The notes: generated by a model not told the origin, from the sequence alone. A stretch of 19,494 bases of DNA from Coriobacteriia bacterium (GCA_029858605.1 JAOUET010000014.1:1-19494); one strand, 5' to 3'. Counted from the first letter of the stretch, positions 1-7,415 are shown. Made by a program: numbers and translations.

Positions 1-927
1 AAGGAATGCAGGGGATTCGATTACTTCGAGGACGTCGGTAGGCTCCTCGGGGCCCGTCTCTCGCACATCGAAGTGTTCGGCCATTCTCGCGTAGAACTCG
101 GCTGGATCGAAGCTGCCCTCGATGGCGGCGACGCGATGCGTCGGGAGGACGACCAGCTCCGGATCGTCCATATCGACGAGAGCCATCATGACGTAGTCGT
201 AATCGGGACCTTCGGGTTTGCGCCCCGCCGCATCATCATCCGAGCGGCGCTCGTCCCGGTAGGCGAGAGCGACGGTGTAGCGGTGATGTCCGTCCGCGAT
301 GAAGATGCGCTGGTCGGCCAGAGCCTCGGTGATGAGATTGATGCGCCTGCTGTCCGTGAGGGCCCAGAGCAGGCTCTCTACTCCGGCGTCGTCTGTCGCA
401 CTCAGCGTCGGCGGCGTATCGGATACGGCGTTGAACGCCTTGACGACCGAGTGTTCCGGGTCGTGCAAGAGCCCAAGAACCTGACTGAAGTTCACTCCGG
501 TCGCTTTGATCAGGTTGAACCGGTCTCCCAGAGCCTTCGGCAGCGTGCGTTCGTGCGGCAGTACGACACCTTCGTCGAACGCGTGCAGACCGACTTCGGC
601 GATGAGCGCACGTCGGCGGACGTGCGACGCACCGAATTCGAACCGTTGCTCGAGTAGGTAGAGTGCGGGCGTATCGTCTTGCGAGATCACGCCCTCCTGA
701 CTCCACGCCTGCCAGCGCTTCGCGGCAGTCTCGTAGCGGTTGTCTGCGACGAGCGGGTCGAGCGGTCCTTCGGCCAGCTCGAGCGCGACGACGTTGTGCG
801 GACTGCGCGCTAGTAGAGCGGTGCGCTCGGCGTCATCTATCACGTCATATGGAGGAGCTACGAGTGGGGTGATGTCCGGTGAAGTGCGCGCATAAGTGTG
901 CGCGCAGAACGGGCGAATGCGGGCCAC
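1..927 (-). CDS. DUF1015 family protein, C-terminus cut by window edge
   Basis: Reading the minus strand from a GTG at 927 gives 309 codons without a stop up to the left edge. The start is backed by AAAGGA five bases upstream and by an N-terminus reading ARIRPF, then VAPPYDV at about residues 24-30, which is typical of DUF1015. At residues 211-217 is ADGHHRY, the family hallmark. Near residues 125-150 a segment with HERT, then K.LGDRFNL, also fits. DUF1015 proteins are usually about 400 residues, so roughly 100 C-terminal residues lie outside. The family is cytosolic and without an agreed biochemical role; some relatives have been linked to hydroxyacid or serine metabolism by gene context, which cannot be judged here. 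It lies 98 bases downstream of azlD on the same strand. The GTG start and edge truncation make it easy to miss. The family call is firm; the function is unknown. Confidence 0.9.
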   Translation of the reverse strand, partial: MARIRPFCAHTYARTSPDITPLVAPPYDVIDDAERTALLARSPHNVVALELAEGPLDPLVADNRYETAAKRWQAWSQEGVISQDDTPALYLLEQRFEFGASHVRRRALIAEVGLHAFDEGVVLPHERTLPKALGDRFNLIKATGVNFSQVLGLLHDPEHSVVKAFNAVSDTPPTLSATDDAGVESLLWALTDSRRINLITEALADQRIFIADGHHRYTVALAYRDERRSDDDAAGRKPEGPDYDYVMMALVDMDDPELVVLPTHRVAAIEGSFDPAEFYARMAEHFDVRETGPEEPTDVLEVIESPAFL

Positions 928-953
928 GTGGATCCTTTCGGTCTTGCGGGTAG

Positions 954-984
954 CCGACGAAGCCGAAGACCCGTCGGGCACGGG
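954..984 (-). other. Two overlapping, mutually exclusive hairpins in the DUF1015 leader
   Basis: CCGACG (954-959) pairs with CGTCGG (972-977) around a 12-base loop. CCCGT (970-974) pairs with ACGGG (980-984) around a 5-base loop. They share bases 972-974, so both cannot form together. They lie 27-57 bases before the GTG start at 927. In a GC-rich genome, stems of 5-6 bp can occur by chance. Confidence 0.25.
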
Positions 985-988
985 CGTC

Positions 989-994
989 AGTCTA
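989..994 (-). promoter_or_regulatory. Possible -10 box for the DUF1015 gene
   Basis: On the minus strand this reads TAGACT, with a poor -35 (CTGGCA, 18-base spacer). It is about 62 bases before the GTG start. It would let the DUF1015 gene be transcribed separately from azlCD. Confidence 0.3.
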
Positions 995-1025
995 GCGGAG
1001 GAAGATGCATCGTGCCAGGGCCGGA

Positions 1026-1355
1026 CTACATGCCAAGGACCGAGCGGAGGAACACGAACGTGGCCATTCCGGCAACGGTTGCACCGAGGAAGCTGCGTGT
1101 GAACCGATAGACGAAGGCCGTGAGAACGGCAGCCAGGAGGCTCGGGTTGGCTGGCGATATGTCGATCTGGCCGCCGGGCCGCAGGACTTCGGACGCCACT
1201 AGGGCGCCCATCACCGAGACAGGGATGTAGGAGAGCCATCGCAATACGGGGCCGGGGAGATTCACCCTGGAGACTACGGCGATGGGCACGAAGCGCACCG
1301 CGAAGTTCAGAATGGCCATGCCCGCGATCACGGTCCAGATGACGGCGTCATTCAT
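1026..1355 (-). CDS. azlD: AzlD family branched-chain amino acid transport protein
   Basis: This 109-residue, very hydrophobic protein has four predicted membrane segments (about residues 4-25, 38-58, 66-85 and 88-106). AzlD is the small partner of AzlC. In Bacillus subtilis and relatives the pair exports branched-chain amino acids and the analogue 4-azaleucine. Size, topology, the FAVRFVPIAVV segment near the N-terminus and the position directly after azlC (8-base overlap at 1348-1355) support the call. The overlap suggests translational coupling of the two subunits. The family is defined mainly by hydrophobic pattern, so most of the confidence comes from the partner gene. Substrate specificity cannot be read from the sequence. 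Confidence 0.85.
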   Translation of the reverse strand: MNDAVIWTVIAGMAILNFAVRFVPIAVVSRVNLPGPVLRWLSYIPVSVMGALVASEVLRPGGQIDISPANPSLLAAVLTAFVYRFTRSFLGATVAGMATFVFLRSVLGM

Positions 1356-2115
1356 CGAACGCCAGGACTCCCAGTGTGGCGGCAGCGACTGCCGCTATGA
1401 CCACGAACCAACTCGATCCGATTCGCACGTCTAGCCTCGCCAGCTCGGGAAGCGCGAGCACAGTCGCGCCGGCCACGGCTCCGATCAGGAGATGCCGGCG
1501 TGTTTCGGCCATCGCAACCAGCAGCGCCGTGAACATCGCCGCCATCGCGAAATCGACGCCCCAGGCGCGCGGGTCGCCGATCCACGCGGCAGTTGCCGCC
1601 CCGACGACCGTGCCGCCGACCCACCCGCTCCACGCTATCGCGCCGACTCCGGCCATGGACGCTCCGGTAGAGAGACCCTGTCGGCGATCGTTCATGTTGA
1701 CGGCGAACGTCTCGTCGGTGAGCGTGAAGGCGAGGAGTGCCTGGGCGGGCAGGTGCATGCCGCGCACATGAGGCGAGAGAGTCGCCCCGAAGAGCACGTA
1801 GCGCAGGTTCACGACTGTCGTCGCCACCAGAACCGCGATGACGCCTTCGCCCGCTTTGAGCACGCCGAGGGCGATGAACTGGCCCGCTCCGGCGAGTGCC
1901 GTGGCCGAGCAGATCCCCGCTTGTGCGATCGAGAACCCGATCGACGTCGCTATCACGCCGAAGGCCATGCCCACCGGCATGTAGCCGAGGAAGATGGGGA
2001 GCCCCAAACGGAGACCGCGCGCGAACCGCGAGCGGCGTGTCGGGCGCGTATCGGTCACGGTCTGATTGTGGGAAGCGGACTCGGACACGCTGCGCATCGT
2101 AGCACTCTGGCGCAT
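1348..2115 (-). CDS. azlC: AzlC family branched-chain amino acid exporter, large subunit
   Basis: This 255-residue inner-membrane protein has a charged cytosolic leader of about 35 residues followed by hydrophobic segments. The conserved AzlC start GLPIFLGYMPVGMAFG is at about residues 38-53, and the ALAGAGQF motif at 73-80 matches the family FAGASQF box. With AzlD it is expected to export branched-chain amino acids using the proton gradient. No regulator of the Lrp/AzlB type is present in this window. The ATG at 2115 has only a weak purine-rich stretch upstream (CAAGAA). An in-frame ATG at 2097 is an alternative and would shorten the leader by six residues. The gene is divergent from the small Cys-containing gene at 2217. 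Family call firm, substrate inferred. Confidence 0.9.
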   Translation of the reverse strand: MRQSATMRSVSESASHNQTVTDTRPTRRSRFARGLRLGLPIFLGYMPVGMAFGVIATSIGFSIAQAGICSATALAGAGQFIALGVLKAGEGVIAVLVATTVVNLRYVLFGATLSPHVRGMHLPAQALLAFTLTDETFAVNMNDRRQGLSTGASMAGVGAIAWSGWVGGTVVGAATAAWIGDPRAWGVDFAMAAMFTALLVAMAETRRHLLIGAVAGATVLALPELARLDVRIGSSWFVVIAAVAAATLGVLAFDE

Positions 2116-2173
2116 TTCTTGCGTGTGCGAAATGTGACACGGGCTCTCTCGTCAGACGTACTTCGTGCCGAGG

Positions 2174-2179
2174 TAGAAT
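2174..2179 (+). promoter_or_regulatory. Putative -10 box (TAGAAT) upstream of the 2217 gene
   Basis: TAGAAT matches five of six bases of TATAAT and sits 37 bases before the ATG at 2217. No good -35 is visible at 16-18 bases. The same hexamer recurs before other genes in this window (18178, 18911). Confidence 0.4.
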
Positions 2180-2216
2180 AGAGGCGAGGGCCGATTCGCC
2201 TGAGGAGGCGAGGACG

Positions 2217-2594
2217 ATGCAATTCATGATCACGTGCCCAGTCGACGGCCCTATTGAGGTCACGATAGAGGACGTCGATACGGTCGTCCTGCGCGAACCC
2301 GAGCAGGCAGAGGTTATCTTCGCGTGCCCAGAGTGCGGCAGCGAAGTTTCCGTCATGGTTCGCATCCCCAGCTTCCTCATGGCTGCGATCGAGGCAATGG
2401 CCGAAGAAGGCGGCAGCCAGATCGTTCCGATAGCCGGCATAGTCGCGCTGGCTCGCGAAGCGGATCTTGTTCTAGAGACCGACGAAGAAGACGCCGACCG
2501 CGTCGAGGCCTACTGCGAGTACTTCCGGCGTCAACTTGCCGATGTCAGCGACGTGGACGACATCCTGCGCGAGATTGGCTGCGGGGAGAGCTGA
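2217..2594 (+). CDS. Small acidic hypothetical protein with zinc-ribbon-like Cys motif
   Basis: I do not recognise a named family for this 125-residue protein. The start is well supported by GAGGAGG ten bases upstream. The N-terminal 45 residues read like a degenerate zinc ribbon: CPVDG at residues 7-11 and CPECG at 37-41 flank a short beta-rich, acidic stretch. The first knuckle has Asp where the second Cys would be expected, so metal binding is uncertain. Residues 50-80 are moderately hydrophobic, with a helix around IPSFLMAAIEAMAEEGG. The C-terminal third is strongly acidic (about residues 87-118), with further Cys at 100 and 122. No signal peptide is seen, so it is probably cytosolic. It is convergent with the rhomboid gene (9-base gap) and divergent from azlC, so it appears to be a single-gene transcript. 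It is likely a real gene of unknown function. Confidence 0.8.
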   Translation: MQFMITCPVDGPIEVTIEDVDTVVLREPEQAEVIFACPECGSEVSVMVRIPSFLMAAIEAMAEEGGSQIVPIAGIVALAREADLVLETDEEDADRVEAYCEYFRRQLADVSDVDDILREIGCGES

Positions 2595-2603
2595 GTCTCA
2601 GTG

Positions 2604-3305
2604 CTAGCGCCAGGTCGCGAATCTCGACTTCCGACGGCCTCGTCCACTCCTGTCGGCGAACCACGAGGGTAGCGCCAACGCGAAGCCGAGCGCGAAACCG
2701 CCCACGTGCGCCCACCAGGCGACGCCGCTCATCATCTGTGAGCCGAGCGAACCCAGTCCTTGGATCAGTTGCAGGACGAACCAGAAGCCGATGACGAAGG
2801 CAGCGGGCACGGTGGCGATCTCGAACACGAACACGATTGGGATGAGCGTGACCACTCGAGCTCGGGGGTAGAGCAGCACGTAGGCCCCAAGGACTCCCGC
2901 GATAGCGCCTGAGGCGCCAACCAGTGGCACCGTGGAGCCCGGAGTCAAGGTGACCTGGGCAGCCACCGCCGCTGCACCGCAGAGCAGGTAGAACCCGATG
3001 AAGCCTATCGGGCCGAAGCGGTCCTCGATGTTGTTTCCGAAGATCCACAGATACAGCATGTTGCCTATCAGATGAAGCCAGCCGGCGTGCAGGAACATCG
3101 AGGTCAGTACCGTCAGCCATAGGGCCGGATCGCCCGGACTAGAAGCCAGCGCCGCCGGATGCGCTCCCCACCTCGACAAGAAGGCGCCGAGTTCGGCGGG
3201 TGTGCGTGTCACCTCGAATGCGAACACGGCGACGTTCGTCGCTACCAGCGCGATCGTGATCCAGGGCACTCGGGCCGTGGGGTTCTGGTCTCGGAGAGGA
3301 ATCAT
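2604..3305 (-). CDS. Rhomboid family intramembrane serine protease
   Basis: The 233-residue protein has six or more membrane segments and the complete rhomboid signature. HAGWLHLIGN at residues 73-82 gives the conserved H-x8-N loop and TM2 region. GASGAIAG at 130-137 carries the catalytic Ser132. AWWAHVGGFALG at 197-208 carries the catalytic His200. Rhomboids cleave single-pass membrane proteins within or close to the bilayer; the substrate here is unknown. The basic tail (about residues 218-233, rich in Arg and Lys) should be cytosolic. The ATG at 3305 begins IPLRDQNPT, a very common rhomboid start. It is transcribed alone, convergent with the 2217 gene and divergent from lemA. Together with lemA and htpX it makes a small cluster of membrane-protein quality-control genes, though not a shared transcript. 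Confidence 0.95.
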   Translation of the reverse strand: MIPLRDQNPTARVPWITIALVATNVAVFAFEVTRTPAELGAFLSRWGAHPAALASSPGDPALWLTVLTSMFLHAGWLHLIGNMLYLWIFGNNIEDRFGPIGFIGFYLLCGAAAVAAQVTLTPGSTVPLVGASGAIAGVLGAYVLLYPRARVVTLIPIVFVFEIATVPAAFVIGFWFVLQLIQGLGSLGSQMMSGVAWWAHVGGFALGFALALPSWFADRSGRGRRKSRFATWR

Positions 3306-3402
3306 CTCAGGCCGCTTCTGCTACGATTCATGCGAACGGCAAGTGTAGCGTATCTCCGCACCACCTGCGATGAACAGCCGAGTTTGGGAGGATGTGGGTC
3401 GA

Positions 3403-3969
3403 ATGTCCGTTGCGGTGCTGTGTCTCGGCGGCCTCGTCGTCGTGGTTCTCCTGGTCGTCGGCGCGACGATCGTGCTCTACAACCGTCTCATCATGCTGCG
3501 CAATCGGGTGAACAACGCTTGGTCGCAGATCGACGTACAGCTGAAGCGACGGTACGATCTCATTCCGAACCTCGTCGAGACCGTCAAAGGATATGCCACG
3601 CACGAGCAGGAAACACTGGAGAAGGTCGTTCAGGCGCGCCAGATGGCCATCGATGCCAAGAGCGTGGCCGAGCAGGGTCAGGCCGAGAATATGCTCACGT
3701 CGACCCTCCGCAGCCTGTTCGCGGTGGCCGAGGCCTACCCGGATCTCAAGGCGAACCAGAACTTCATGATGCTGCAGGAAGAGCTGTCGGGAACCGAATC
3801 GAAGATCGCCTACGCCCGGCAGTTCTACAACGACACGACTATGAGCTACAACACTGGCATCCAGACATTCCCGGCCAACGTGCTCGCGGGCATGTTCGGT
3901 TTTGCTGCACGCGAGTACTTCGAGATCGAACTCGGAGCCGAGAGGGAAGCCCCGCAGGTTTCGTTCTAG
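3403..3969 (+). CDS. lemA: LemA family membrane protein
   Basis: The protein has one N-terminal membrane anchor (about residues 4-26) followed by a helical LemA domain. The core NRVNNAWSQIDVQLKRRYDL is followed by IPNLVETVKGYA, highly typical of the family. The chosen start at 3403 gives 188 residues and is preceded by GGGAGG 11 bases upstream. An in-frame ATG at 3370 would add 11 residues but has no ribosome-binding site and places charged residues ahead of the anchor. LemA proteins expose the helical domain outside the membrane; their role is poorly defined, but they very often sit next to htpX-type metalloproteases, as here. The next gene is htpX, separated by 82 bases that hold a strong hairpin. 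Family call firm; function largely inferred from context. Confidence 0.93.
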   Translation: MSVAVLCLGGLVVVVLLVVGATIVLYNRLIMLRNRVNNAWSQIDVQLKRRYDLIPNLVETVKGYATHEQETLEKVVQARQMAIDAKSVAEQGQAENMLTSTLRSLFAVAEAYPDLKANQNFMMLQEELSGTESKIAYARQFYNDTTMSYNTGIQTFPANVLAGMFGFAAREYFEIELGAEREAPQVSF

Positions 3970-3996
3970 GCACAGTCCGAAGCGGGAGGCATCAGT

Positions 3997-4038
3997 CCGC
4001 CGCGAACCGCAGCTGCGGGCCGCGGCGGCGCCACTTTT
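3997..4038 (+). terminator. Strong hairpin with short T-run between lemA and htpX
   Basis: CCGCCGCG (3997-4004) pairs perfectly with CGCGGCGG (4021-4028). Inside, CCGC (4007-4010) pairs with GCGG (4015-4018) around an AGCT loop, with a 2-by-2 internal loop between the stems. TTTT follows at 4035-4038. The htpX ATG is only 13 bases further on and no promoter fits in between, so this is best read as a partial terminator or RNA-stability element tuning htpX relative to lemA. The T-run is short and displaced, so full termination is doubtful. Confidence 0.5.
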
Positions 4039-4051
4039 CGGCAGGTGATAG

Positions 4052-4972
4052 ATGTACGACCAGATCTCCTCGAACAAGGCCAAGAGCGTGCTACTGGTCG
4101 TATTCTTCGTCGTGCTCGTGCTTGCTGTCGGGTGGGCCTTCGGCTACATGACCGATCTGGGACCGGGCGGACTCCTGATCGCGCTCGGGATCGCGTTCTT
4201 CATGACCTGGGGCTCGTACTGGTACTCAGATCGGATCGTGCTGGGCATGAGTCGTGCACGACCTGCGAGCAAGAAGAGCGAACCCTACATAGTCAACACG
4301 GTCGAGGGGCTTGCCATAGCCGCCGGCCTGCCGGTACCGAGGGCCTACATCATCGAGGACCCGGCGCCGAACGCCTTTGCGACCGGGCGGAATCCGGAGC
4401 ACGCGGCGATTGCCGTCACTCGTGGCCTTCTCGAGAAGATGAACCGTCTGGAGCTCGAGGGCGTCATCGCGCACGAGATGGCGCACATCAAGAACTACGA
4501 CACGCTCGTCCAGACCTTGGCCGCGGTCATGGCCGGCACCGTTGTCCTGCTTGCCGACTGGTTGTTGAGGGCCATGTGGTGGGGTGGTGGCGGTCGCAGG
4601 GGCCGTGGCAGAGATGGCGGAGGCGTCTCCGGCGTCCTCGCCATCGCCGCGTTGTTGCTCATGGTGCTCGCGCCGATATTTGCGGCAGTGATACAGATGG
4701 CCATCTCGCGGAAACGTGAGTACCTCGCCGATGCCAACGGAGCCCTGCTCACGCGCTACCCCCAAGGTCTTGCCGACGCTCTGCGCAAAATTGCATCCGA
4801 CCCGTCGCCTCTGCGCGTCGCGAACAAGGCCACAGAGTCCATGTACATCTACAATCCGCTCAAGGACTATAGGGGAGGCCGAGGACTGAACTCGCTGTTC
4901 GAAACGCACCCACCCATCCAGGAACGCATAGGTCGTCTGGAGGCCATGGCGTCTCCAGGAGGTGGCGCGTGA
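4052..4972 (+). CDS. htpX: HtpX-like M48 family membrane zinc metalloprotease
   Basis: The 306-residue protein has two N-terminal membrane segments (about 12-31 and 38-55) and the M48 core. HEMAH at residues 141-145 supplies two zinc-binding His and the catalytic Glu, and Glu223 in REYLADANGA is the third ligand. Two further hydrophobic segments (about 152-172 and 193-217) flank a Gly/Arg-rich loop (about 176-192). FETHPPIQERI near the C-terminus is typical of HtpX. HtpX degrades damaged or misassembled membrane proteins on the cytosolic side. The start is supported by AGGTGAT shortly upstream. It follows lemA through the hairpin at 3997-4038, and its stop overlaps the lgt start, so htpX and lgt are probably co-translated. 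The long Gly-rich loop between the membrane helices is common in actinobacterial HtpX. Confidence 0.95.
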   Translation: MYDQISSNKAKSVLLVVFFVVLVLAVGWAFGYMTDLGPGGLLIALGIAFFMTWGSYWYSDRIVLGMSRARPASKKSEPYIVNTVEGLAIAAGLPVPRAYIIEDPAPNAFATGRNPEHAAIAVTRGLLEKMNRLELEGVIAHEMAHIKNYDTLVQTLAAVMAGTVVLLADWLLRAMWWGGGGRRGRGRDGGGVSGVLAIAALLLMVLAPIFAAVIQMAISRKREYLADANGALLTRYPQGLADALRKIASDPSPLRVANKATESMYIYNPLKDYRGGRGLNSLFETHPPIQERIGRLEAMASPGGGA

Positions 4973-5859
4973 TGCAAGCCTTGCCTGCCCCGGCAGCGAT
5001 AGCGTACCCGCAGATCGATCCCGTGATAGTGCGGATCGGTCCCGTCGGGGTGCACTGGTACGGCCTGGCCTATGTCGCTGGATTCCTTGTGGCGGGGCTC
5101 GTGTTTCGAGCGCTCAATCGCCGTTGGAAGGTAGGGCTTACCGACGATGACGTGCTGACGGCTGTCCTGTACGCCATCGTCGGCGTTCTGGTGGGCGGGC
5201 GTCTCGGATACGTTCTGTTCTATGGTGGGACGACCTACGTCGAGGACCCCTCACGAATCCTGCTCGTCTGGCAGGGCGGCATGTCCTGGCATGGCTCCTT
5301 CGTGGGCATCCTCCTTGCGGGGGTGCTGCTCAAGCGCCGGTTCAAGATCCCGTTCTTGCGTCTTGCCGACATGGCGGCGGTCGGGGCTCCCGCGGGCTTC
5401 TTCTTCGGCCGTCTTGCGAACTTCGTCAATGCCGAGCTTTGGGGTCGCGCGACCGATCTGCCGTGGGGAATGGTGTTTCCGGGCACCGACGGCCTCCCTC
5501 GCCATCCGTCGCAACTCTACGAGGCGACTCTCGAGGGATTCGTGATGTTCGTCGTGCTGATGCTTCTGGCACTCAGGAAGCGGGCCGACGGCTTCTTCTT
5601 CGGCATGTTCGCGCTGATGTACGGTGCGTTCAGATTCGGGATCGAGTTCGTGCGCGAGCCGGATGCGCAGCTGGGCTTCATCCTGGGGCCGTTCACGATG
5701 GGGCAGGCGCTCAGCGCGCCGCTGGTGCTGGTAGGAGCCTACTTCGTGTTCCGTGCCGTCAAGCAGGATCGCGAACAGAAGGCTGCCGAGCGGCGGATCA
5801 ATGAGGCTGCACGGAAAGCCAAAGGTGCTTCCGCGGTCGAGCCTGGATCCGAAGAGTAG
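4972..5859 (+). CDS. lgt: Prolipoprotein diacylglyceryl transferase
   Basis: Lgt attaches diacylglycerol from phosphatidylglycerol to the lipobox Cys of prelipoproteins at the membrane, the first step of lipoprotein maturation. The 295-residue protein is polytopic and carries the family signatures. GGMSWHG at about 102-108 contains the conserved His. GRLANFVNAELWGR at 146-159 is the Lgt signature. RHPSQLYEA at 177-185 and RFGIEFVREPDAQLG further on are also typical. The ATG at 4972 overlaps the htpX stop by one base and has AGGAGGT eight bases upstream. A GTG at 4969, one codon earlier, is a possible alternative. The last 30 residues are charged and Ala-rich, a variable cytosolic tail. Its substrates may include the putative lipoproteins at 16561 and 17127 in this window. 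Confidence 0.97.
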   Translation: MQALPAPAAIAYPQIDPVIVRIGPVGVHWYGLAYVAGFLVAGLVFRALNRRWKVGLTDDDVLTAVLYAIVGVLVGGRLGYVLFYGGTTYVEDPSRILLVWQGGMSWHGSFVGILLAGVLLKRRFKIPFLRLADMAAVGAPAGFFFGRLANFVNAELWGRATDLPWGMVFPGTDGLPRHPSQLYEATLEGFVMFVVLMLLALRKRADGFFFGMFALMYGAFRFGIEFVREPDAQLGFILGPFTMGQALSAPLVLVGAYFVFRAVKQDREQKAAERRINEAARKAKGASAVEPGSEE

Positions 5860-5874
5860 GTGACTCCTGCTGGA

Positions 5875-6075
5875 TCAGGCACGATTGGCGTTGGGCTTCC
5901 AGCACGGACCGGTGCGGTCGAGACACTTCGCCGACTCGCCAGGGCGCAGCGACTCGGGCGGGTTGCACTGTGAACAGAAGAAGCGCGGATATGAACCCAC
6001 GAGATCCTTCAGATCCGGGTCTGCATACGGGTCGGATTCCGGTTGCTCGACCATGTGCAGCAGATAGCAGCTCAT
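5875..6075 (-). CDS. Small Cys-rich hypothetical protein
   Basis: This is a 66-residue product of unknown function. The N-terminal half is acidic (about residues 9-24, rich in Asp, Glu and Pro). The C-terminal half carries CSQC at 34-37, then Cys51 and Cys58, a spacing that could bind zinc or iron. No signal peptide or membrane helix is visible. The ATG at 6075 has AGGA nine bases upstream. The alternative ATG eight codons in has no such site. The gene is convergent with lgt, leaving 15 bases with no terminator, and divergent from the DUF3048 gene. The opposite strand is also open for 60 codons, but that reading has no Shine-Dalgarno and a low-complexity composition. I rate the minus-strand reading as the probable gene, with moderate certainty. 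Confidence 0.5.
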   Translation of the reverse strand: MSCYLLHMVEQPESDPYADPDLKDLVGSYPRFFCSQCNPPESLRPGESAKCLDRTGPCWKPNANRA

Positions 6076-6168
6076 CCTAGGCGGTCCTGTCGCTTCTGTT
6101 GTCTGCGCATACTGAATGGCGCCCCCGCAATCACAGTATCGGCATGTTTACGAGACCTGAAAACCTGT

Positions 6169-6197
6169 TTGACCCGTCAAGGGTACCTCTCTAGACT
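6169..6197 (+). promoter_or_regulatory. Sigma70-type promoter for the DUF3048 gene
   Basis: TTGACC (6169-6174) and TAGACT (6192-6197) are separated by 17 bases, with five of six and four of six matches to consensus. The GTG start lies 30 bases after the -10 box. This is the best -35/-10 pair seen in the window. Confidence 0.6.
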
Positions 6198-6227
6198 CGT
6201 CCGCATGGATTCGAGGAGGCATATGCG

Positions 6228-7307
6228 GTGAAGCAGTTCTGGCACAAGTATCACAGATGGATCATCGCCTTGAGCACGGTTCTCGTGCTCGCGGGCGGTC
6301 TAGCTGCAGCGTACTACTACATGTTGGACGAAGAGGAGGGGCCCGTCGAAGTTACGTCTGCGTGGCCCGAGGCGAATCTGGAGCGCGTCGTTGACAAGCC
6401 GGCCAGCGTCCCCAGATGGCCGCTCACCGGTCTCGAGGCTGCCAGTGAGAAGGCGATCTCCCGGCGGCCCGTTTCGGTGAAGATCGAGAACTCGCCACAG
6501 TCTCGGCCGCAGTGGGGCATCCAGCGTGCCGACGTAGTCTACGAGACGGTGACCGAAGGCGGGATTACGCGGTTCAACGCCATCTTCCATTCCGACATCA
6601 GTGGCGAGGTGGGGCCTGTACGCAGCGCTCGACTGTCCGATGTGACGGTCGTTCCTCAGTATGGGGCGCTGTTCGCGTTCTCCGGGGCGAGCTCGACGGT
6701 AGGCGCTCGCGTGAATTCGGCTGGCATCCCGAATCTCAGCCAGGATGCAGGCGTTTCGTACCCCTACTACAGGAAGGCGGGTAGACGAGGGCCGCACAAC
6801 CTGTGGATGAGCTTCGGCAAGCTTCTCGAAGAGGCGAAACGTCGGGACATGCGCACAACGGCGGATATCCGCGCGTTCCAGTTCGAAAGGTCTTCGGCAG
6901 ATGCGACGGTGACTGTCACCGAAGTGTTCGTGCCCTTCTCCGATGCGAACCGGGTCACCTGGACCTACGACGAAGGATCGGATAGGTACCTGCGCGTCAA
7001 CAACGGCTCGGTGCACAAGGACGCAGAGACCGGCAAGCAGATAACGGCCAGGAACGTAGTGGTCATGCGGGCGAAGTACCGGGTGGCAAGCCGCGACAAG
7101 TTCGGCTCGACGACCTACAGCATCGCGCTGACCGGCAAGGGGCAGGTATCGGTCTTCCGGGACGGGCAGCGCTTCGACGGGCAGTGGGTGGCCGACGAGA
7201 AGAACCCGCCGAAGTTCGTGGACGCCGACGGCAATCAGATCAAGTTGTCCCCTGGTAACACCTGGTTCCAGGTCATCGCTCCCAACGTGAACATCACCAT
7301 GAAGTAG
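6228..7307 (+). CDS. DUF3048 domain protein, membrane anchored (YerB-like)
   Basis: This 359-residue protein has an N-terminal membrane anchor (about residues 12-31), then an acidic linker and an extracytoplasmic DUF3048 region. The hallmark RPVSVKIENSPQSRPQ begins at residue 80 and is followed by GIQRADVVYETVTEGG and by GPVRSAR at 129-135. The C-terminal subdomain runs from about residue 225 to 355. Unlike YerB of B. subtilis it has no lipobox Cys, so it is anchored by a helix rather than as a lipoprotein. Function is unknown; the family is cell-envelope associated in Gram-positive bacteria. The GTG start is chosen because GAGGAGG lies eight bases upstream. An ATG at 6223 is out of frame and meets a stop after two codons. 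It is followed by a short GC hairpin (7307-7322) with no T-run and then by the pdxS leader. Confidence 0.9.
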   Translation: MKQFWHKYHRWIIALSTVLVLAGGLAAAYYYMLDEEEGPVEVTSAWPEANLERVVDKPASVPRWPLTGLEAASEKAISRRPVSVKIENSPQSRPQWGIQRADVVYETVTEGGITRFNAIFHSDISGEVGPVRSARLSDVTVVPQYGALFAFSGASSTVGARVNSAGIPNLSQDAGVSYPYYRKAGRRGPHNLWMSFGKLLEEAKRRDMRTTADIRAFQFERSSADATVTVTEVFVPFSDANRVTWTYDEGSDRYLRVNNGSVHKDAETGKQITARNVVVMRAKYRVASRDKFGSTTYSIALTGKGQVSVFRDGQRFDGQWVADEKNPPKFVDADGNQIKLSPGNTWFQVIAPNVNITMK

Positions 7308-7339
7308 CGCCCCAGGTGGCGCCTCCTGTTCTCGGCGGG

Positions 7340-7345
7340 TACAAT
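7340..7345 (+). promoter_or_regulatory. Putative -10 box (TACAAT) upstream of pdxS
   Basis: TACAAT matches five of six bases of TATAAT, 70 bases before the pdxS start. No recognisable -35 is present at normal spacing. A weak GC hairpin (GCGCC 7307-7311 with GGCGC 7318-7322) just upstream may end transcription of the preceding gene. Confidence 0.4.
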
Positions 7346-7415
7346 CACGTGGTCGCACGCACGATTCGGAGCGCGGCCTCGCGCACCCGCCACACGACGA
7401 AGGGGTCCTGTTCAA

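Noticed and set aside
73..657. A 194-codon plus-strand frame at the left edge
   Set aside because: It is the complement of the DUF1015 gene, whose ADGHHRY motif and start region are unambiguous on the minus strand.
1352..2440. A 362-codon minus-strand frame overlapping azlC
   Set aside because: The azlC frame carries the family motifs. This one is Arg/Ser/His-rich and extends through the divergent promoter and into the 2217 gene.
3159..4151. A 330-codon plus-strand frame over rhomboid, lemA and the htpX start
   Set aside because: It overlaps three recognised genes in the wrong frame and is Arg/Ser-rich with no motif.
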